DNA of 64,000 nucleotides from Williamsia serinedens (GTDB taxonomy: Bacteria; Actinomycetota; Actinomycetes; Mycobacteriales; Mycobacteriaceae), in assembly GCF_024171725.1 (NCBI RefSeq), contig NZ_JAMTCG010000007.1, forward strand, positions 1-64,000, written 5' to 3'. Both the position numbers and the translations under genes were made by a program. Below are positions 31,575 through 40,460 of this stretch, in pieces. Under the pieces are notes generated by a model. That model was not told the DNA's origin, searched no databases, and worked only from the letters and a program-made list of their open reading frames with translations. How positions within the stretch are numbered: position 1 is the first letter of the stretch; the number at the start of each line of letters is the position of its first letter.

Positions 31575-32480
31575 TCAGCCGACGGTCACCACGCGGACGG
31601 TCACCGGACGCCCGGGGTCCGCGGAGCCGTGCACGTGCCCCTCGCCGTCGACGCGCGGGAACCCCGCCTCGGTCAGCGGGGCGATCAGCCCCGACGCGGC
31701 CTCGTCGTCGGCGACCGCGAGCCGCAGGCCGACACCGTCGACGGAAGAATCCCGCTCGATCGTCTGTGCCCGCTCCCCGACGACCGCACGGAGCCGGTTC
31801 GTGACCCGCTCGGCGATCCCGTCCGCCTCGGGACCCGACGGCCGCGACACGGAGGACTCGGCGACGACGCCCGCGCGCACGTTGGCCTCGAACGGGATGA
31901 GCCGGTCGTCCCACAGCCGGGTCGCCGCGTCCGCCACGGCCTCCGGGGCACCGGAGTTGTCCACCCAGACGTCGGCCACCGCGCGACGCTGCTCGTCGTC
32001 GGCCTGGGCGCGGATGCGCGCCGCGGCGTCGTCGGCGGGCATGCCGCGCTGTTCGGTGAGACGCTGCAACCGGGTCTGTTCGTCCGCCCACACGATGACG
32101 ACGAGATGGAACATCGGCGCGAGACCACCCTCGACGAGCAGGGGGATGTCCTGCACGACCACCGCGTCGTCGGGAGCCGACTGGATGAGCTCCCAGGTGC
32201 GCGCGCCGACCCGCGGGTGGGTGATGGCGTTCAGGCGCTTCCGACTGTCGTCGTCGACGAACGCGCGCGCGGCGAGCGCGGCGCGGTCGAGCGCGCCGTC
32301 CGGGTCGAGGATGTCCTCACCGAACGCGGCGACCAACTCGGCCAGTCCCTCGGTGCCCGGGGCCACCACCTCCCGGGCGATCACGTCCGCGTCGATCAGG
32401 TAGGCGCCGCGTTCCGAGAAGGCTCTGGCCACCGTCGATTTGCCCGCGCCGATGCCGCCCGTCAGTCCGACTCTGATCAC
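31575..32480 (-). CDS. coaE: Dephospho-CoA kinase with a truncated GrpB-like tail
   Basis: A 301-residue protein. Residues 1-195 are dephospho-CoA kinase, the last step of coenzyme A synthesis, with P-loop GLTGGIGAGKST at 5-16, the DAD motif near 31 and QDIPLLVEGG near 110. Mycobacterial CoaE (407 residues) carries a full C-terminal GrpB/UPF0157 domain. Here the tail keeps only its first part and stops in HGSADPGRPVTV, where mycobacterial CoaE continues about 100 residues further. The frame ends in a plain TGA. The GTG start follows the MCE gene by 37 bases. Confidence 0.92.
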   Translation of the reverse strand: MIRVGLTGGIGAGKSTVARAFSERGAYLIDADVIAREVVAPGTEGLAELVAAFGEDILDPDGALDRAALAARAFVDDDSRKRLNAITHPRVGARTWELIQSAPDDAVVVQDIPLLVEGGLAPMFHLVVIVWADEQTRLQRLTEQRGMPADDAAARIRAQADDEQRRAVADVWVDNSGAPEAVADAATRLWDDRLIPFEANVRAGVVAESSVSRPSGPEADGIAERVTNRLRAVVGERAQTIERDSSVDGVGLRLAVADDEAASGLIAPLTEAGFPRVDGEGHVHGSADPGRPVTVRVVTVG

Positions 32481-32517
32481 CGGGCCAGTGTGTCAGACGG
32501 CGCCCGGGCGGCACCCG

Positions 32518-33765
32518 TCAGCGCGGGACGACGCCCAGCAGGTACGACAGCTGCGTCACCAGCGGGTTCAGGTTCAGCTTGTCGGGGTCCTTCTTGGGGG
32601 TGCCGTCCCACGGCTGCCGGACACCGGGGTCGGCGAAGGCGGCGTTCTGCGCGCCGCGGACGTCGGTGGGGTTGCCCTGCGCGACAGCGCACCGGGCGTC
32701 GGTGTTGAACGGGAAGTCGTCGTAGTTGATGTCGAAGTCGGGGTTCTTCCGCTTCTCCTCGGCGATGATCTGCTGCGTCTTCTCGTAACCGAGGGTGCAC
32801 GACGGGGGGTTGTTCGTTTCCAGCGTGGTGCCGAAGTGGATGGTGCCGTCACCCGGAGCGGTCGAGTAGCTCGCGGACGAGATGGCCGAGAGCTGTCCGA
32901 GGGCGGGGCCCACGCCGTAGAAGGCGCCCTTCACGTTCCGGACGTCGCTCGCGAGGTCCCGCAGCGCGGTGGTGATGTCTCCCCCGCTGCGTTCGAGCAG
33001 CGCCGACAGCTGGGTCGCCAAGGTCTGACCGGTCGTGAGCAGACGTCGCAGGTCGGGGTCGCTGGAGGCGAGTTGGGCGGTGACCAGGTCCAGACTGCGC
33101 GACCAGGTCAGGATCTCGTCGGACTGCGCGGCCTGCGTGGTGAGCACCGTGTCGGAGTTCCGGATCAGCGAGATGGTCTGCGGCAGGTTGTCGTTGCCCG
33201 ACCTCGACAGGTTCGCCAACGAGTCGACCAGCGTGCGCAGGTTCTCGCCGTTGCCGTCGAACGCCTTGCCCAGCTCGGTCACCACGGTCCGCAGATCGTC
33301 CAGTGGCACCGACTGCGTGAAGTCGACCGCGGAGGAGAGCACGTCCTGCACCGGCACCGGGATCGACGTGTTCGTGATGACCGATCCGTCGGACAGCGAC
33401 GGACCCTCGACCGACGCCGGCCGCAGATCGACGTACTGCTCGCCGATCGCCGAGCGGTTCGCGACGACCGCCTGCGCCGAGGCCGGGATGCGCGGACCCC
33501 CGGAGTCGAGCGCGAGATCGACGCGCACACCGTCGGGCCGCAGCGACAGCGCGCCCACGCGGCCGACGGGCACACCCTGGTAGGTGACCTCGGCGTTGGT
33601 GAAGATCCCGCCGGAGTCGGCGAAATCGGCGTGCACGGTGTAGATCCCGGCGCCGACGAGGTGGTCGAGCTTGACGTAGCGGATCCCGACGAGCGATCCG
33701 AAAGCCACTGCCACGACGAGGATTCCCACCAACTGCCAGATCTGCAGTCGCGAGACCATGTTCAC
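32518..33765 (-). CDS. Orphan MCE-family (MlaD-domain) envelope protein
   Basis: A 415-residue Mce protein. An N-terminal membrane segment (IWQLVGILVVAVAFGSLVGI, residues about 9-28) is followed by the MlaD/MCE domain (about 38-115, with TNAEVTYQGVPVGRVGAL) and a helical Mce4_CUP1-type region. Mce proteins form periplasmic hexamers that move lipids or sterols, normally encoded by operons of six mce and two yrbE genes. Here it stands alone between rpsA and coaE with no yrbE. GTG 33765 or ATG 33759 may start it. The cognate permease must be elsewhere, or the protein works differently. Confidence 0.87.
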   Translation of the reverse strand: MNMVSRLQIWQLVGILVVAVAFGSLVGIRYVKLDHLVGAGIYTVHADFADSGGIFTNAEVTYQGVPVGRVGALSLRPDGVRVDLALDSGGPRIPASAQAVVANRSAIGEQYVDLRPASVEGPSLSDGSVITNTSIPVPVQDVLSSAVDFTQSVPLDDLRTVVTELGKAFDGNGENLRTLVDSLANLSRSGNDNLPQTISLIRNSDTVLTTQAAQSDEILTWSRSLDLVTAQLASSDPDLRRLLTTGQTLATQLSALLERSGGDITTALRDLASDVRNVKGAFYGVGPALGQLSAISSASYSTAPGDGTIHFGTTLETNNPPSCTLGYEKTQQIIAEEKRKNPDFDINYDDFPFNTDARCAVAQGNPTDVRGAQNAAFADPGVRQPWDGTPKKDPDKLNLNPLVTQLSYLLGVVPR

Positions 33766-33965
33766 GGGCGGACGGTCCTGTCATGCGTGGATGTGTCGTC
33801 GATCGGCGCGACACGGACGTCCGCGGTGACGAGTCGGCGCTGCACGCCGACGCTCAGAACACTCTCAGGTGACAACGATCGTTGGCAAGGTCGGCGCGGT
33901 CCGAACCGTCCCGCGAGGGCCACGACTGCCTCACACCCCGATCGTCGTGTGACCTCGATCACGAC

Positions 33966-34001
33966 GACGGCGCCCCGACCCGTGCGGGTCGAGGCGCCGT
34001 C
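33966..34001 (-). terminator. Terminator hairpin after rpsA
   Basis: A long stem of GACGGCGCC with GGCGCCGTC encloses a second CGACCC/GGGTCG stem and begins 18 bases past the rpsA stop on the minus strand. It lacks a T-tract. The remaining 200 bases to the MCE start hold no recognisable gene; I found no convincing promoter pair there. Confidence 0.55.
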
Positions 34002-34018
34002 GGGGACGTGCCGAGATG

Positions 34019-35491
34019 TCAGGCGTTGCCGGACAGCTTCTCCCGCAGAGCGGCGAGCTGCTCGTCGCTGGCGAGCGAACCGCCACGCGGGGCGCTCGAC
34101 GAGCCGCCGGCCGAGCCGCCGGTGGACGTCGACGACTCCGAGGAGTAGTCGCTGGGGGCGTTGGCCGCCTCCTCCGCCGCCTTGGCGAACTTCTCGATCT
34201 GGGCGGTGTGCAGCTTGTGGCGACGCTCGGCCTCGGCGTACCGGGCCTCCCACGCCTCACGCTGCTTCTCGAAGCCCTCGAGCCATTCGTTGGTCTCGGA
34301 GTCGAAGCCCTCGGGGAAGATGTAGTTCCCCTGCTCGTCGTAGCTGTCGGCCATGCCGTACTTCGACGGGTCGAACTCCTCGGTGTAGTCCTCGTTGGCC
34401 TGCTTGAGGCTCAGCGAGATACGACGACGCTCGAGATCGATGTCGATGACCTTGACCATCGCGTCGTCGTTGACCGCGACGACCTGGTCCGGCACCTCGA
34501 CGTGGCGCTCGGCCAGCTCCGAGATGTGCACCAGGCCCTCGATGCCCTCCTCGACGCGGACGAACGCGCCGAACGGGACCAGCTTGGTGACCTTGCCCGG
34601 GACGATCTGACCGATCGCGTGGGTGCGGGCGAACTGACGCCACGGGTCCTCCTGGGTCGCCTTGAGCGACAGGGAGACACGCTCGCGGTCGAGATCGACG
34701 TCGAGCACCTCGACGGTGACCTCGTCGCCCACGGCTACGACCTCCGACGGGTGGTCGATGTGCTTCCACGACAGCTCCGAGACGTGCACCAGGCCGTCGA
34801 CCCCACCGAGGTCGACGAAGGCACCGAAGTTGACGATCGAGGACACGACGCCCTTGCGGACCTGGCCCTTCTGCAGCTGGTGCAGGAACTCGCTGCGGAC
34901 CTCGGACTGGGTCTGCTCGAGCCACGCGCGACGCGACAGCACCACGTTGTTGCGGTTCTTGTCGAGCTCGATGATCTTGGCCTCGATCTCCTTGCCGATG
35001 TACGGCTGGAGGTCGCGGACGCGACGCATCTCGACGAGCGACGCGGGCAGGAAGCCACGCAGGCCGATGTCGAGGATGAGGCCGCCCTTGACGACCTCGA
35101 TGACGGTGCCCTTGACGGCCTCGTCCTTCTCCTTGAGCTCCTCGATCGTGCCCCAGGCGCGCTCGTACTGGGCGCGCTTCTTGGACAGGATCAACCGACC
35201 CTCTTTGTCCTCCTTGGTGAGGACGAGTGCTTCCACCGCGTCGCCGACCTCGACGACCTCGTTGGGGTCGACGTCGTGCTTGATGGACAGTTCACGGGAG
35301 GGGATGACGCCCTCCGTCTTGTACCCGATGTCGAGCAGGACCTCGTCGCGGTCGACCTTGACGATGGTTCCCTCGACGATGTCGCCGTCGTTGAAGTACT
35401 TGATCGTGGAGTCGATGGCGGCGAGGAAGTCCTCGGCAGTGCCGATGTCGTTGACGGCAACTTGCGGCGAGGCGATGGTGGAGGACGGCAT
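34019..35491 (-). CDS. rpsA: 30S ribosomal protein S1
   Basis: A 490-residue S1 protein that anchors mRNA on the 30S subunit. Four S1 RNA-binding domains lie at about residues 36-105, 123-188, 209-277 and 294-363 (for example GTIVKVDRDEVLLDIGYKTE and GVVSSIVNFGAFVDLGGVD). A charged coil and a Ser/Gly-rich spacer follow, then the conserved tail SLASDEQLAALREKL. It is nearly identical to M. tuberculosis RpsA in the core. The ATG at 35491 matches homologue starts; longer frames upstream are leader sequence. Confidence 0.97.
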   Translation of the reverse strand: MPSSTIASPQVAVNDIGTAEDFLAAIDSTIKYFNDGDIVEGTIVKVDRDEVLLDIGYKTEGVIPSRELSIKHDVDPNEVVEVGDAVEALVLTKEDKEGRLILSKKRAQYERAWGTIEELKEKDEAVKGTVIEVVKGGLILDIGLRGFLPASLVEMRRVRDLQPYIGKEIEAKIIELDKNRNNVVLSRRAWLEQTQSEVRSEFLHQLQKGQVRKGVVSSIVNFGAFVDLGGVDGLVHVSELSWKHIDHPSEVVAVGDEVTVEVLDVDLDRERVSLSLKATQEDPWRQFARTHAIGQIVPGKVTKLVPFGAFVRVEEGIEGLVHISELAERHVEVPDQVVAVNDDAMVKVIDIDLERRRISLSLKQANEDYTEEFDPSKYGMADSYDEQGNYIFPEGFDSETNEWLEGFEKQREAWEARYAEAERRHKLHTAQIEKFAKAAEEAANAPSDYSSESSTSTGGSAGGSSSAPRGGSLASDEQLAALREKLSGNA

Positions 35492-35659
35492 GTGGTGGGT
35501 TGCTCCGGACAGGTGGTAGTAGGTTTCGGTGGATCTCGGACGGTCGATGCAACCGGCCTGACGGTCTGGATGTTCCGCCGCCGGCCGTCGTCCGGCCGAC
35601 GAGGACCGGACAGACGAGGACATGACTACCCACGCGGGCATGGGGCACGCGCGTAGAGA

Positions 35660-35689
35660 AGGCTACGCCAGGCCCCGGACGCTGGGCAA
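35660..35689 (-). promoter_or_regulatory. Candidate rpsA promoter with a long leader
   Basis: On the minus strand TTGCCC (35684-35689) is separated by 18 bases from TAGCCT (35660-35665). Transcription from here would give a leader of about 160 bases before rpsA, typical of autoregulated ribosomal protein genes. The elements are imperfect, so confidence is moderate. Confidence 0.4.
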
Positions 35690-35706
35690 ACAGGGGTGAG
35701 GGACCG

Positions 35707-36519
35707 GTGACCAGACCTGCACGGGCCACCCCCGACTCCGCGACCAGCGAGGACGCCAGCCGACGCTGGTGGGACTCCGACGCGCACTCCTACGACGAGG
35801 AGCACGGCCGGTTCCTCGGCGTCGACTCCCCCGGCGGCGAGTTCGTCTGGTGCCCCGAGGGCCTGCACGAGGGCGACGCCCGGCTGCTGGGCGAGGTGGC
35901 CGGACGCGACGTCCTCGAGGTCGGGTGCGGCTCGGCGCCGTGCGCCCGCTGGCTGGCCACGCAGGGCGCGCGGGTCGTCGGGCTCGACGTCTCGGCGGTG
36001 ATGCTCGCACGCGGGCGGCGGGCCGTCGCGGCGGGCTCGTCCGCCGCGGTGCCCGCGCTCGTCCAGGCCGGCGCCGAGCACCTGCCCTTCGCCGACGCCG
36101 TGTTCGACATCGCGTGCTCGGCCTTCGGTGCGGTGCCGTTCGTCGCCGACTCCGCGCGCGTCATGGCGGAGGTCGCGCGGGTCCTGCGTCCCGGCGGCCG
36201 GTGGGTGTTCGCCGTCAACCATCCCGTGCGCTGGATCTTCCCGGACGACCCGGGCCCCCGCGGGCTCACCGCGTCGATCCCCTACTTCGACCGCTCGCCG
36301 TACGTCGAGGTCGACGACGACGGGCGGGTGGCCTACGTCGAGCACCATCGGACCATCGGTGATCGCGTCCGCGAGATCCGTGCGGCCGGGCTGATCCTGG
36401 ACGACATCGTCGAGCCCGAGTGGCCGGAGTGGCTCGACCAGGAGTGGGGCCAGTGGAGTCCGCTGCGCGGCCAGTACTTCCCCGGAACCGCGATCTTCGT
36501 GACCCACATGCCGGCCTGA
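35707..36519 (+). CDS. Class I SAM-dependent methyltransferase
   Basis: A 270-residue methyltransferase. Motif I is VLEVGCGSAPCARWLA near residue 68, followed by VVGLDVSAVML (motif II region) and VLRPGGRWVFAVNHP (motif III region), a Methyltransf_11 layout. The start is a GTG. The substrate cannot be inferred. It is divergent from rpsA and convergent with the XRE regulator, ending 10 bases from that gene's stop. Confidence 0.85.
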   Translation: MTRPARATPDSATSEDASRRWWDSDAHSYDEEHGRFLGVDSPGGEFVWCPEGLHEGDARLLGEVAGRDVLEVGCGSAPCARWLATQGARVVGLDVSAVMLARGRRAVAAGSSAAVPALVQAGAEHLPFADAVFDIACSAFGAVPFVADSARVMAEVARVLRPGGRWVFAVNHPVRWIFPDDPGPRGLTASIPYFDRSPYVEVDDDGRVAYVEHHRTIGDRVREIRAAGLILDDIVEPEWPEWLDQEWGQWSPLRGQYFPGTAIFVTHMPA

Positions 36520-36529
36520 CCGGTCGGGA

Positions 36530-37291
36530 TCACTCGCGCGCGAACCACTCTCGGGTCGCGACGTCGGCGGGGAAGAACAGCTCGACGGTGAGTTCCTCGA
36601 CGGTGACGTCGCCGGCGGTCTGCACGGCCGCTGCCATCGAGAACATCGACAGCACCGTGTCGGCGACGCGTAGTCGCATCGTCACCACCGGGTCGGTGGG
36701 CGGGGTCGGCGCGTCGGACGGGTCGTCGAACTCCGCCAGGACGGCGCCGAGCTGCGGGTCCCCATCGGCGTGGTGGCGCCGCCGCACCCGCGTCAGCAGG
36801 TGCGACCGCCACGTCGGCAGGTCGACGATCCGAGGGGCCAGCCCGTCAGGGTGCAGGGTCAGCCGGAGCACGTCGACAGGCGGCGCGAGCAGATGCTCGG
36901 CGCAGCCCGCCAGCAGCGGGGCGACCGCGTCGTTCGCCGCCACGAGCCGCCACCGACGATCGAGCACCAGTGCCGGGTGGGGCCGGTGCGCGTCGAGGAC
37001 GGCGCGCAGGGCGTCGGCCACGGCGGCCACCTCGGGGTCGGAGAGGTCGTGTTCGGTGTGCACCGGCGCATGACCCGCGGAGAGCAACAGGCGGTTGCGC
37101 TCCCGCAGCGGGACGTCGAGGTGGTCGGCCAGGCGCAGCACCATCGCCGCAGACGGACGGGACCGCCCGGTCTCGACCCAGCTGAGATGGCGGGTCGACA
37201 CACCCGTCTCCGACGACACGGCCAACTGGCTGAGACCCCGGCGCTCCCGCCAGGCACGCAGCTGCTCACCGACCGGCACGGTCGCGGTCAC
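36530..37291 (-). CDS. XRE-family regulator with MmyB-like ligand-binding domain
   Basis: A 253-residue transcription regulator. A helix-turn-helix of the XRE type lies at about residues 8-65 (RGLSQLAVSSETGVSTRHLSW). The remainder (RRWRLVAANDAVAPLLAG onward) matches the MmyB-like domain, a PAS-related fold that binds fatty-acid-like ligands in characterised members. The GTG start overlaps the upstream membrane protein stop by 4 bases, so the two are co-translated. It probably controls its own operon through the palindromes upstream of its partner. Confidence 0.88.
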   Translation of the reverse strand: MTATVPVGEQLRAWRERRGLSQLAVSSETGVSTRHLSWVETGRSRPSAAMVLRLADHLDVPLRERNRLLLSAGHAPVHTEHDLSDPEVAAVADALRAVLDAHRPHPALVLDRRWRLVAANDAVAPLLAGCAEHLLAPPVDVLRLTLHPDGLAPRIVDLPTWRSHLLTRVRRRHHADGDPQLGAVLAEFDDPSDAPTPPTDPVVTMRLRVADTVLSMFSMAAAVQTAGDVTVEELTVELFFPADVATREWFARE

Positions 37292-37620
37292 CGGCGTCCT
37301 CCGTCGGACCCGGCTGCGGGGGGCGGCATCTCGATGATCGACGCCCAGTACTGGTGCGGCAGTTCGTCACCGGCACGCAGCACCTGGGCGAGACCCCACG
37401 CCATGCCGATCCCGAGCAGGCCCAGCCACAGCCCTGCGACGGCGATCGCGGTGACCGCGAGCGCGGTGGCCCAGGGAGCGTGCGTGAGCGCGAGGAGCAG
37501 TGGCGCGAACCCGAACCCGCACCCGACGAACCACGCGGACAGCGTGCGGTCGGCGATCATCACCGGCCGCAGCCAGCGGGGCAGGCTGGCGGGCAGTGAC
37601 GGGGCGGGCGGATGTGGCAT
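37288..37620 (-). CDS. Small two-helix membrane protein of unknown function
   Basis: A 110-residue protein with two hydrophobic segments (about residues 29-47, WFVGCGFGFAPLLLAL, and 51-78, ALAVTAIAVAGLWLGLLGIG), a Pro-rich N-terminus and a cytoplasmic-looking tail. I do not recognise a family. ATG 37620 has GAGGAGG five bases upstream. Its stop overlaps the start of the XRE regulator, which suggests the pair form a sensor or self-regulated unit. Confidence 0.65.
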   Translation of the reverse strand: MPHPPAPSLPASLPRWLRPVMIADRTLSAWFVGCGFGFAPLLLALTHAPWATALAVTAIAVAGLWLGLLGIGMAWGLAQVLRAGDELPHQYWASIIEMPPPAAGSDGGRR

Positions 37621-37659
37621 GGCGACCTCCTCGACGGCGACCTCATCGTCGCCGCCCGC

Positions 37660-37690
37660 AGGTCATCGTGTCGATGACCTCGGAGGTCAT
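37660..37690 (-). promoter_or_regulatory. Palindromic operator candidate upstream of the membrane protein/XRE pair
   Basis: Three ATGACCT/AGGTCAT half-sites form two overlapping palindromes: AGGTCATCG-TGT-CGATGACCT (37660-37680, perfect) and ATGACCT-CCG-AGGTCAT (37674-37690, perfect, read on the minus strand from 37690). A fourth imperfect half-site ATGAGGT lies at about 37641-37647. The array sits 40-70 bases before the operon start. Binding by the adjacent XRE protein is an inference from position. Confidence 0.55.
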
Positions 37691-37712
37691 TGGGGCACCG
37701 CGGTCGAGCCCG

Positions 37713-38477
37713 TCAGAGGATGCGGGAGAGGAACGCCTTCGTCCGGTCCTCGCGCGGCGCGGAGAGCACCTCGGTCGGCACGCCCTCCTCGACGACGCGC
37801 CCGCCGTCCATGAACACGAGGTGGTCGGCGACCTCACGGGCGAAGCCCATCTCGTGGGTCACGACGACCATCGTCATGCCCTCGGACGCCAGGTTGCGCA
37901 TCACCTGCAGGACGTCACCGACGAGCTCGGGGTCGAGCGCGGACGTCGGCTCGTCGAACAGCATGAGCTTGGGGTCCATCGCGAGCGCGCGGGCGATCGC
38001 GACGCGCTGCTGCTGACCGCCCGACAGCTGCGCCGGGTAGGAGTCGGCCTTGTCCGCGAGGCCGACCTGGCCGAGCAGGTCCTTCGCGCGGGCGACGGCG
38101 CTCGAGCGGTCGACACCCTTCACCCGGATCGGCGCCTCGATGATGTTCTCGAGTGCGGTCCGGTGACCGAACAGGTTGAAGTGCTGGAACACCATCCCGA
38201 TGTCGCGACGTTGCCTGGCGGCCTGCTTCTCGCTGAGCTCGTACAGCTTGCCGTTCGCCTCGCGGTACCCGATCAGGTCGCCGTCGACGTAGAGGCGTCC
38301 GGCGTTGACCGACTCGAGGTGGTTGATGCACCGCAGGAACGTCGACTTGCCCGAGCCCGACGGCCCGATGACGCAGAGGACCTCGCCCCGCTTCACCTCG
38401 AGCGAGACGCCGTTGAGCACCCGGTGGGAACCGAAGTCCTTGCACACCTGCTCGGCGCGCACCATCGGTGTGGTCAT
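37713..38477 (-). CDS. Polar amino acid ABC transporter, ATP-binding protein
   Basis: A 254-residue ABC ATPase of the GlnQ/HisP type. Walker [10 protein letters not shown] is near residue 38, the signature LSGGQQQR near 150, Walker [14 protein letters not shown] near 170, and the switch histidine is in [13 protein letters not shown]. The ATG overlaps the permease stop by 4 bases. It energises uptake by the adjacent permease and binding protein. Confidence 0.94.
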   Translation of the reverse strand: MTTPMVRAEQVCKDFGSHRVLNGVSLEVKRGEVLCVIGPSGSGKSTFLRCINHLESVNAGRLYVDGDLIGYREANGKLYELSEKQAARQRRDIGMVFQHFNLFGHRTALENIIEAPIRVKGVDRSSAVARAKDLLGQVGLADKADSYPAQLSGGQQQRVAIARALAMDPKLMLFDEPTSALDPELVGDVLQVMRNLASEGMTMVVVTHEMGFAREVADHLVFMDGGRVVEEGVPTEVLSAPREDRTKAFLSRIL

Positions 38478-39430
38478 GATCCCCCCGCCCCGCCGGCGTC
38501 GCGATTACCCGTCATGGCCGCCATCGCCGCCAGCTGCCGGCCGGTGAGCTCACGCGTCGCACCGCGCGCGTAGTACCTCTCCAGATAGAACTGCCCGACC
38601 ATCAGAACGCTGGTGATCACCAGGTACCAGGTCGACGCGACCAGCAGCAGCGGGATCGGCTGGAAGATGACCCCGGCGATGTCGGCCTGCCGGCCGTACA
38701 CCTCCAGGCTGAACGGGACAGCCGTGACGAGCGTGGTGGTCTTCAGCATGCTGATGACCTCGTTGCCCGTCGGCGGGATGATCACGCGCATGGCCTGCGG
38801 CAGCACCGTCCGCCACATCGTCTGCGCCCACGACATGCCGAGCGCTTTCGACGCCTCCGTCTGCCCCTCGCCGACCGACAGGATCCCGGCGCGGACGATC
38901 TCGGCCATGTACGCGGACTCGTTCAGCGCGAGGCCGATGACCGCGAAGGTGAAGGCCGCGTTGAGGTCCTGGATGTCGAACTCGGCGAACGTGGTCGAGA
39001 ACGGGATGCCCAGCTTGATCGTCTTGTAGAGCGACGGGAACAGGCCCCAGAACACGAGCTGCACATAGACCGGTGTCCCGCGGAAGATCCACAGGTACAC
39101 CCAGCTGACCGAGCGCAGCACCGGGTTCGGGGTGAGGCGCATGACCGCGAGCAGGGCCCCGAGCACCACACCGATGACCATCGACAGCACGGTGAGGGCG
39201 ATGGTGTAGCCGACGCCCGACAGGATCCGCGTGTCGAACAGGTACTTGCCGTAGGTCGACCACCCATAGGCCGGGTTCGTCGCCGCGCCGTACACGAACA
39301 AGGCGAGGAGGACGAGGACGATCGCCGCCGCCGCCCACTGGCCGGGTCGTCGGACCGGGATGGCCGTGATGGGGACGGGATCCGACGGTGCGGGCCCCGC
39401 GGGGACCGCACCGGGCGGGGTCACGGACAT
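38474..39430 (-). CDS. Polar amino acid ABC transporter, permease
   Basis: A 318-residue integral membrane protein of the HisMQ family. A Pro-rich cytoplasmic N-terminus precedes a first helix ([17 protein letters not shown]). The EAA-type loop that contacts the ATPase is [20 protein letters not shown] near residue 218. The protein has an insertion between helices ([16 protein letters not shown]) that is common in actinobacterial single-permease systems. No second permease is present, so a homodimer is expected. Confidence 0.92.
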   Translation of the reverse strand: MSVTPPGAVPAGPAPSDPVPITAIPVRRPGQWAAAAIVLVLLALFVYGAATNPAYGWSTYGKYLFDTRILSGVGYTIALTVLSMVIGVVLGALLAVMRLTPNPVLRSVSWVYLWIFRGTPVYVQLVFWGLFPSLYKTIKLGIPFSTTFAEFDIQDLNAAFTFAVIGLALNESAYMAEIVRAGILSVGEGQTEASKALGMSWAQTMWRTVLPQAMRVIIPPTGNEVISMLKTTTLVTAVPFSLEVYGRQADIAGVIFQPIPLLLVASTWYLVITSVLMVGQFYLERYYARGATRELTGRQLAAMAAMTGNRDAGGAGGS

Positions 39431-39434
39431 CGGA

Positions 39435-40337
39435 TCAGCTGGTGGCGCCGTTGATCACGGACTGCGTGATGGCGCCTTCCTGGACACCCCACGAGCCGGC
39501 GATGGCCTTGTAGGTCCCGTTGTCGATCAACGCCTGGACCGCCTTCTGGAGAACCGGTCCGAGGGGAGAGCCCTTCGCGACGGGGTAGCCATACGGGGCC
39601 GAGTCGAAGATCGACCCGGCCGCCTCGATCTTCCCGCCCGACTGTTTGATCGCGTACGCGGTGACCGGGGAATCGGCCGACATCGCAGCGACGCGACCCA
39701 GGACGAGCGCGTTGGTCGCGTCGGCCTGGCTGGGGTACTTGACCTTGTCGATCGCGGGCTTGCCCGCCTTGACGCACGCCTCGCTCTTCGCGGGGATCTC
39801 GTCGGTGTCCTGGACCGTGTCCGACTGGACCGCGACACGTAGACCACACGCGTTGTTCGGGTCGACCGTCTTGCCCGACGGCTGCGCCCACTGGCTGCCG
39901 GCGCTGAAGTAGTCGACGAAGTCGACCTGCTGCTGGCGCTCCTTGGAGTCGGTGAACGACGACATGCCCATGTCGTAGGTGCCCTGCTGCACCGCCGGGA
40001 TGATCTTCGCGAAGTCGGATTCCTTGTACTCCGCGCGCACACCGAGCGTCGACGCGATCGCGTTCACCAGGTCGACGTCGAAGCCGACGATCTTGCCCGA
40101 GGAGTCCTTGAACTCGTTGGGGGCGTACGGGACGTTCACGCCCACGACGATGACGCCGGCGTTCTTGATCTTCGCGGGCAGCTGCGCGGCGAGCGCGTCG
40201 TTCTTCGCGACGGAGGTCGGCGCGCCCGAGGACGGAGCCGCCCCGGAACCACCACCCTCGCTGTTCGAGCAGCCGGCGGCCGCGAGCAGGACCACTGCCG
40301 CGGCGGCGACCGTGGTCGCGAGTCGTGTCGATCGCAC
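39435..40337 (-). CDS. Polar amino acid ABC transporter, substrate-binding lipoprotein
   Basis: A 300-residue extracellular solute-binding protein of family 3. A lipoprotein signal (LATTVAAAAVVLLAAAGC) ends at the acylated cysteine near residue 24, and a Gly/Ser linker follows. The family segment GFDVDLVNAIASTLGV is present. The GTG at 40337 has AAGGGG eight bases upstream; starting further upstream would spoil the signal peptide. The 16 bases covering its ribosome site and start codon are identical to those of uvrA. The ligand is unknown, probably a glutamate- or cystine-like amino acid. Confidence 0.92.
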   Translation of the reverse strand: MRSTRLATTVAAAAVVLLAAAGCSNSEGGGSGAAPSSGAPTSVAKNDALAAQLPAKIKNAGVIVVGVNVPYAPNEFKDSSGKIVGFDVDLVNAIASTLGVRAEYKESDFAKIIPAVQQGTYDMGMSSFTDSKERQQQVDFVDYFSAGSQWAQPSGKTVDPNNACGLRVAVQSDTVQDTDEIPAKSEACVKAGKPAIDKVKYPSQADATNALVLGRVAAMSADSPVTAYAIKQSGGKIEAAGSIFDSAPYGYPVAKGSPLGPVLQKAVQALIDNGTYKAIAGSWGVQEGAITQSVINGATS

Positions 40338-40460
40338 TGGTTGATCCCCTTCGGGTACGGGCGACACGGCGTGTCGTCGCCTCGGGGTGACAGTAGACGA
40401 CATGAACGGTGTGCTGCGCCGCGGTTACCGGGTTTTAACTGAGCCGATCACACTGTCCCC

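Noticed and set aside
28749-32708. A 1319-codon open frame on the plus strand
   Set aside because: It is antisense to uvrB and coaE and crosses the divergent promoters; it is a composition artefact.
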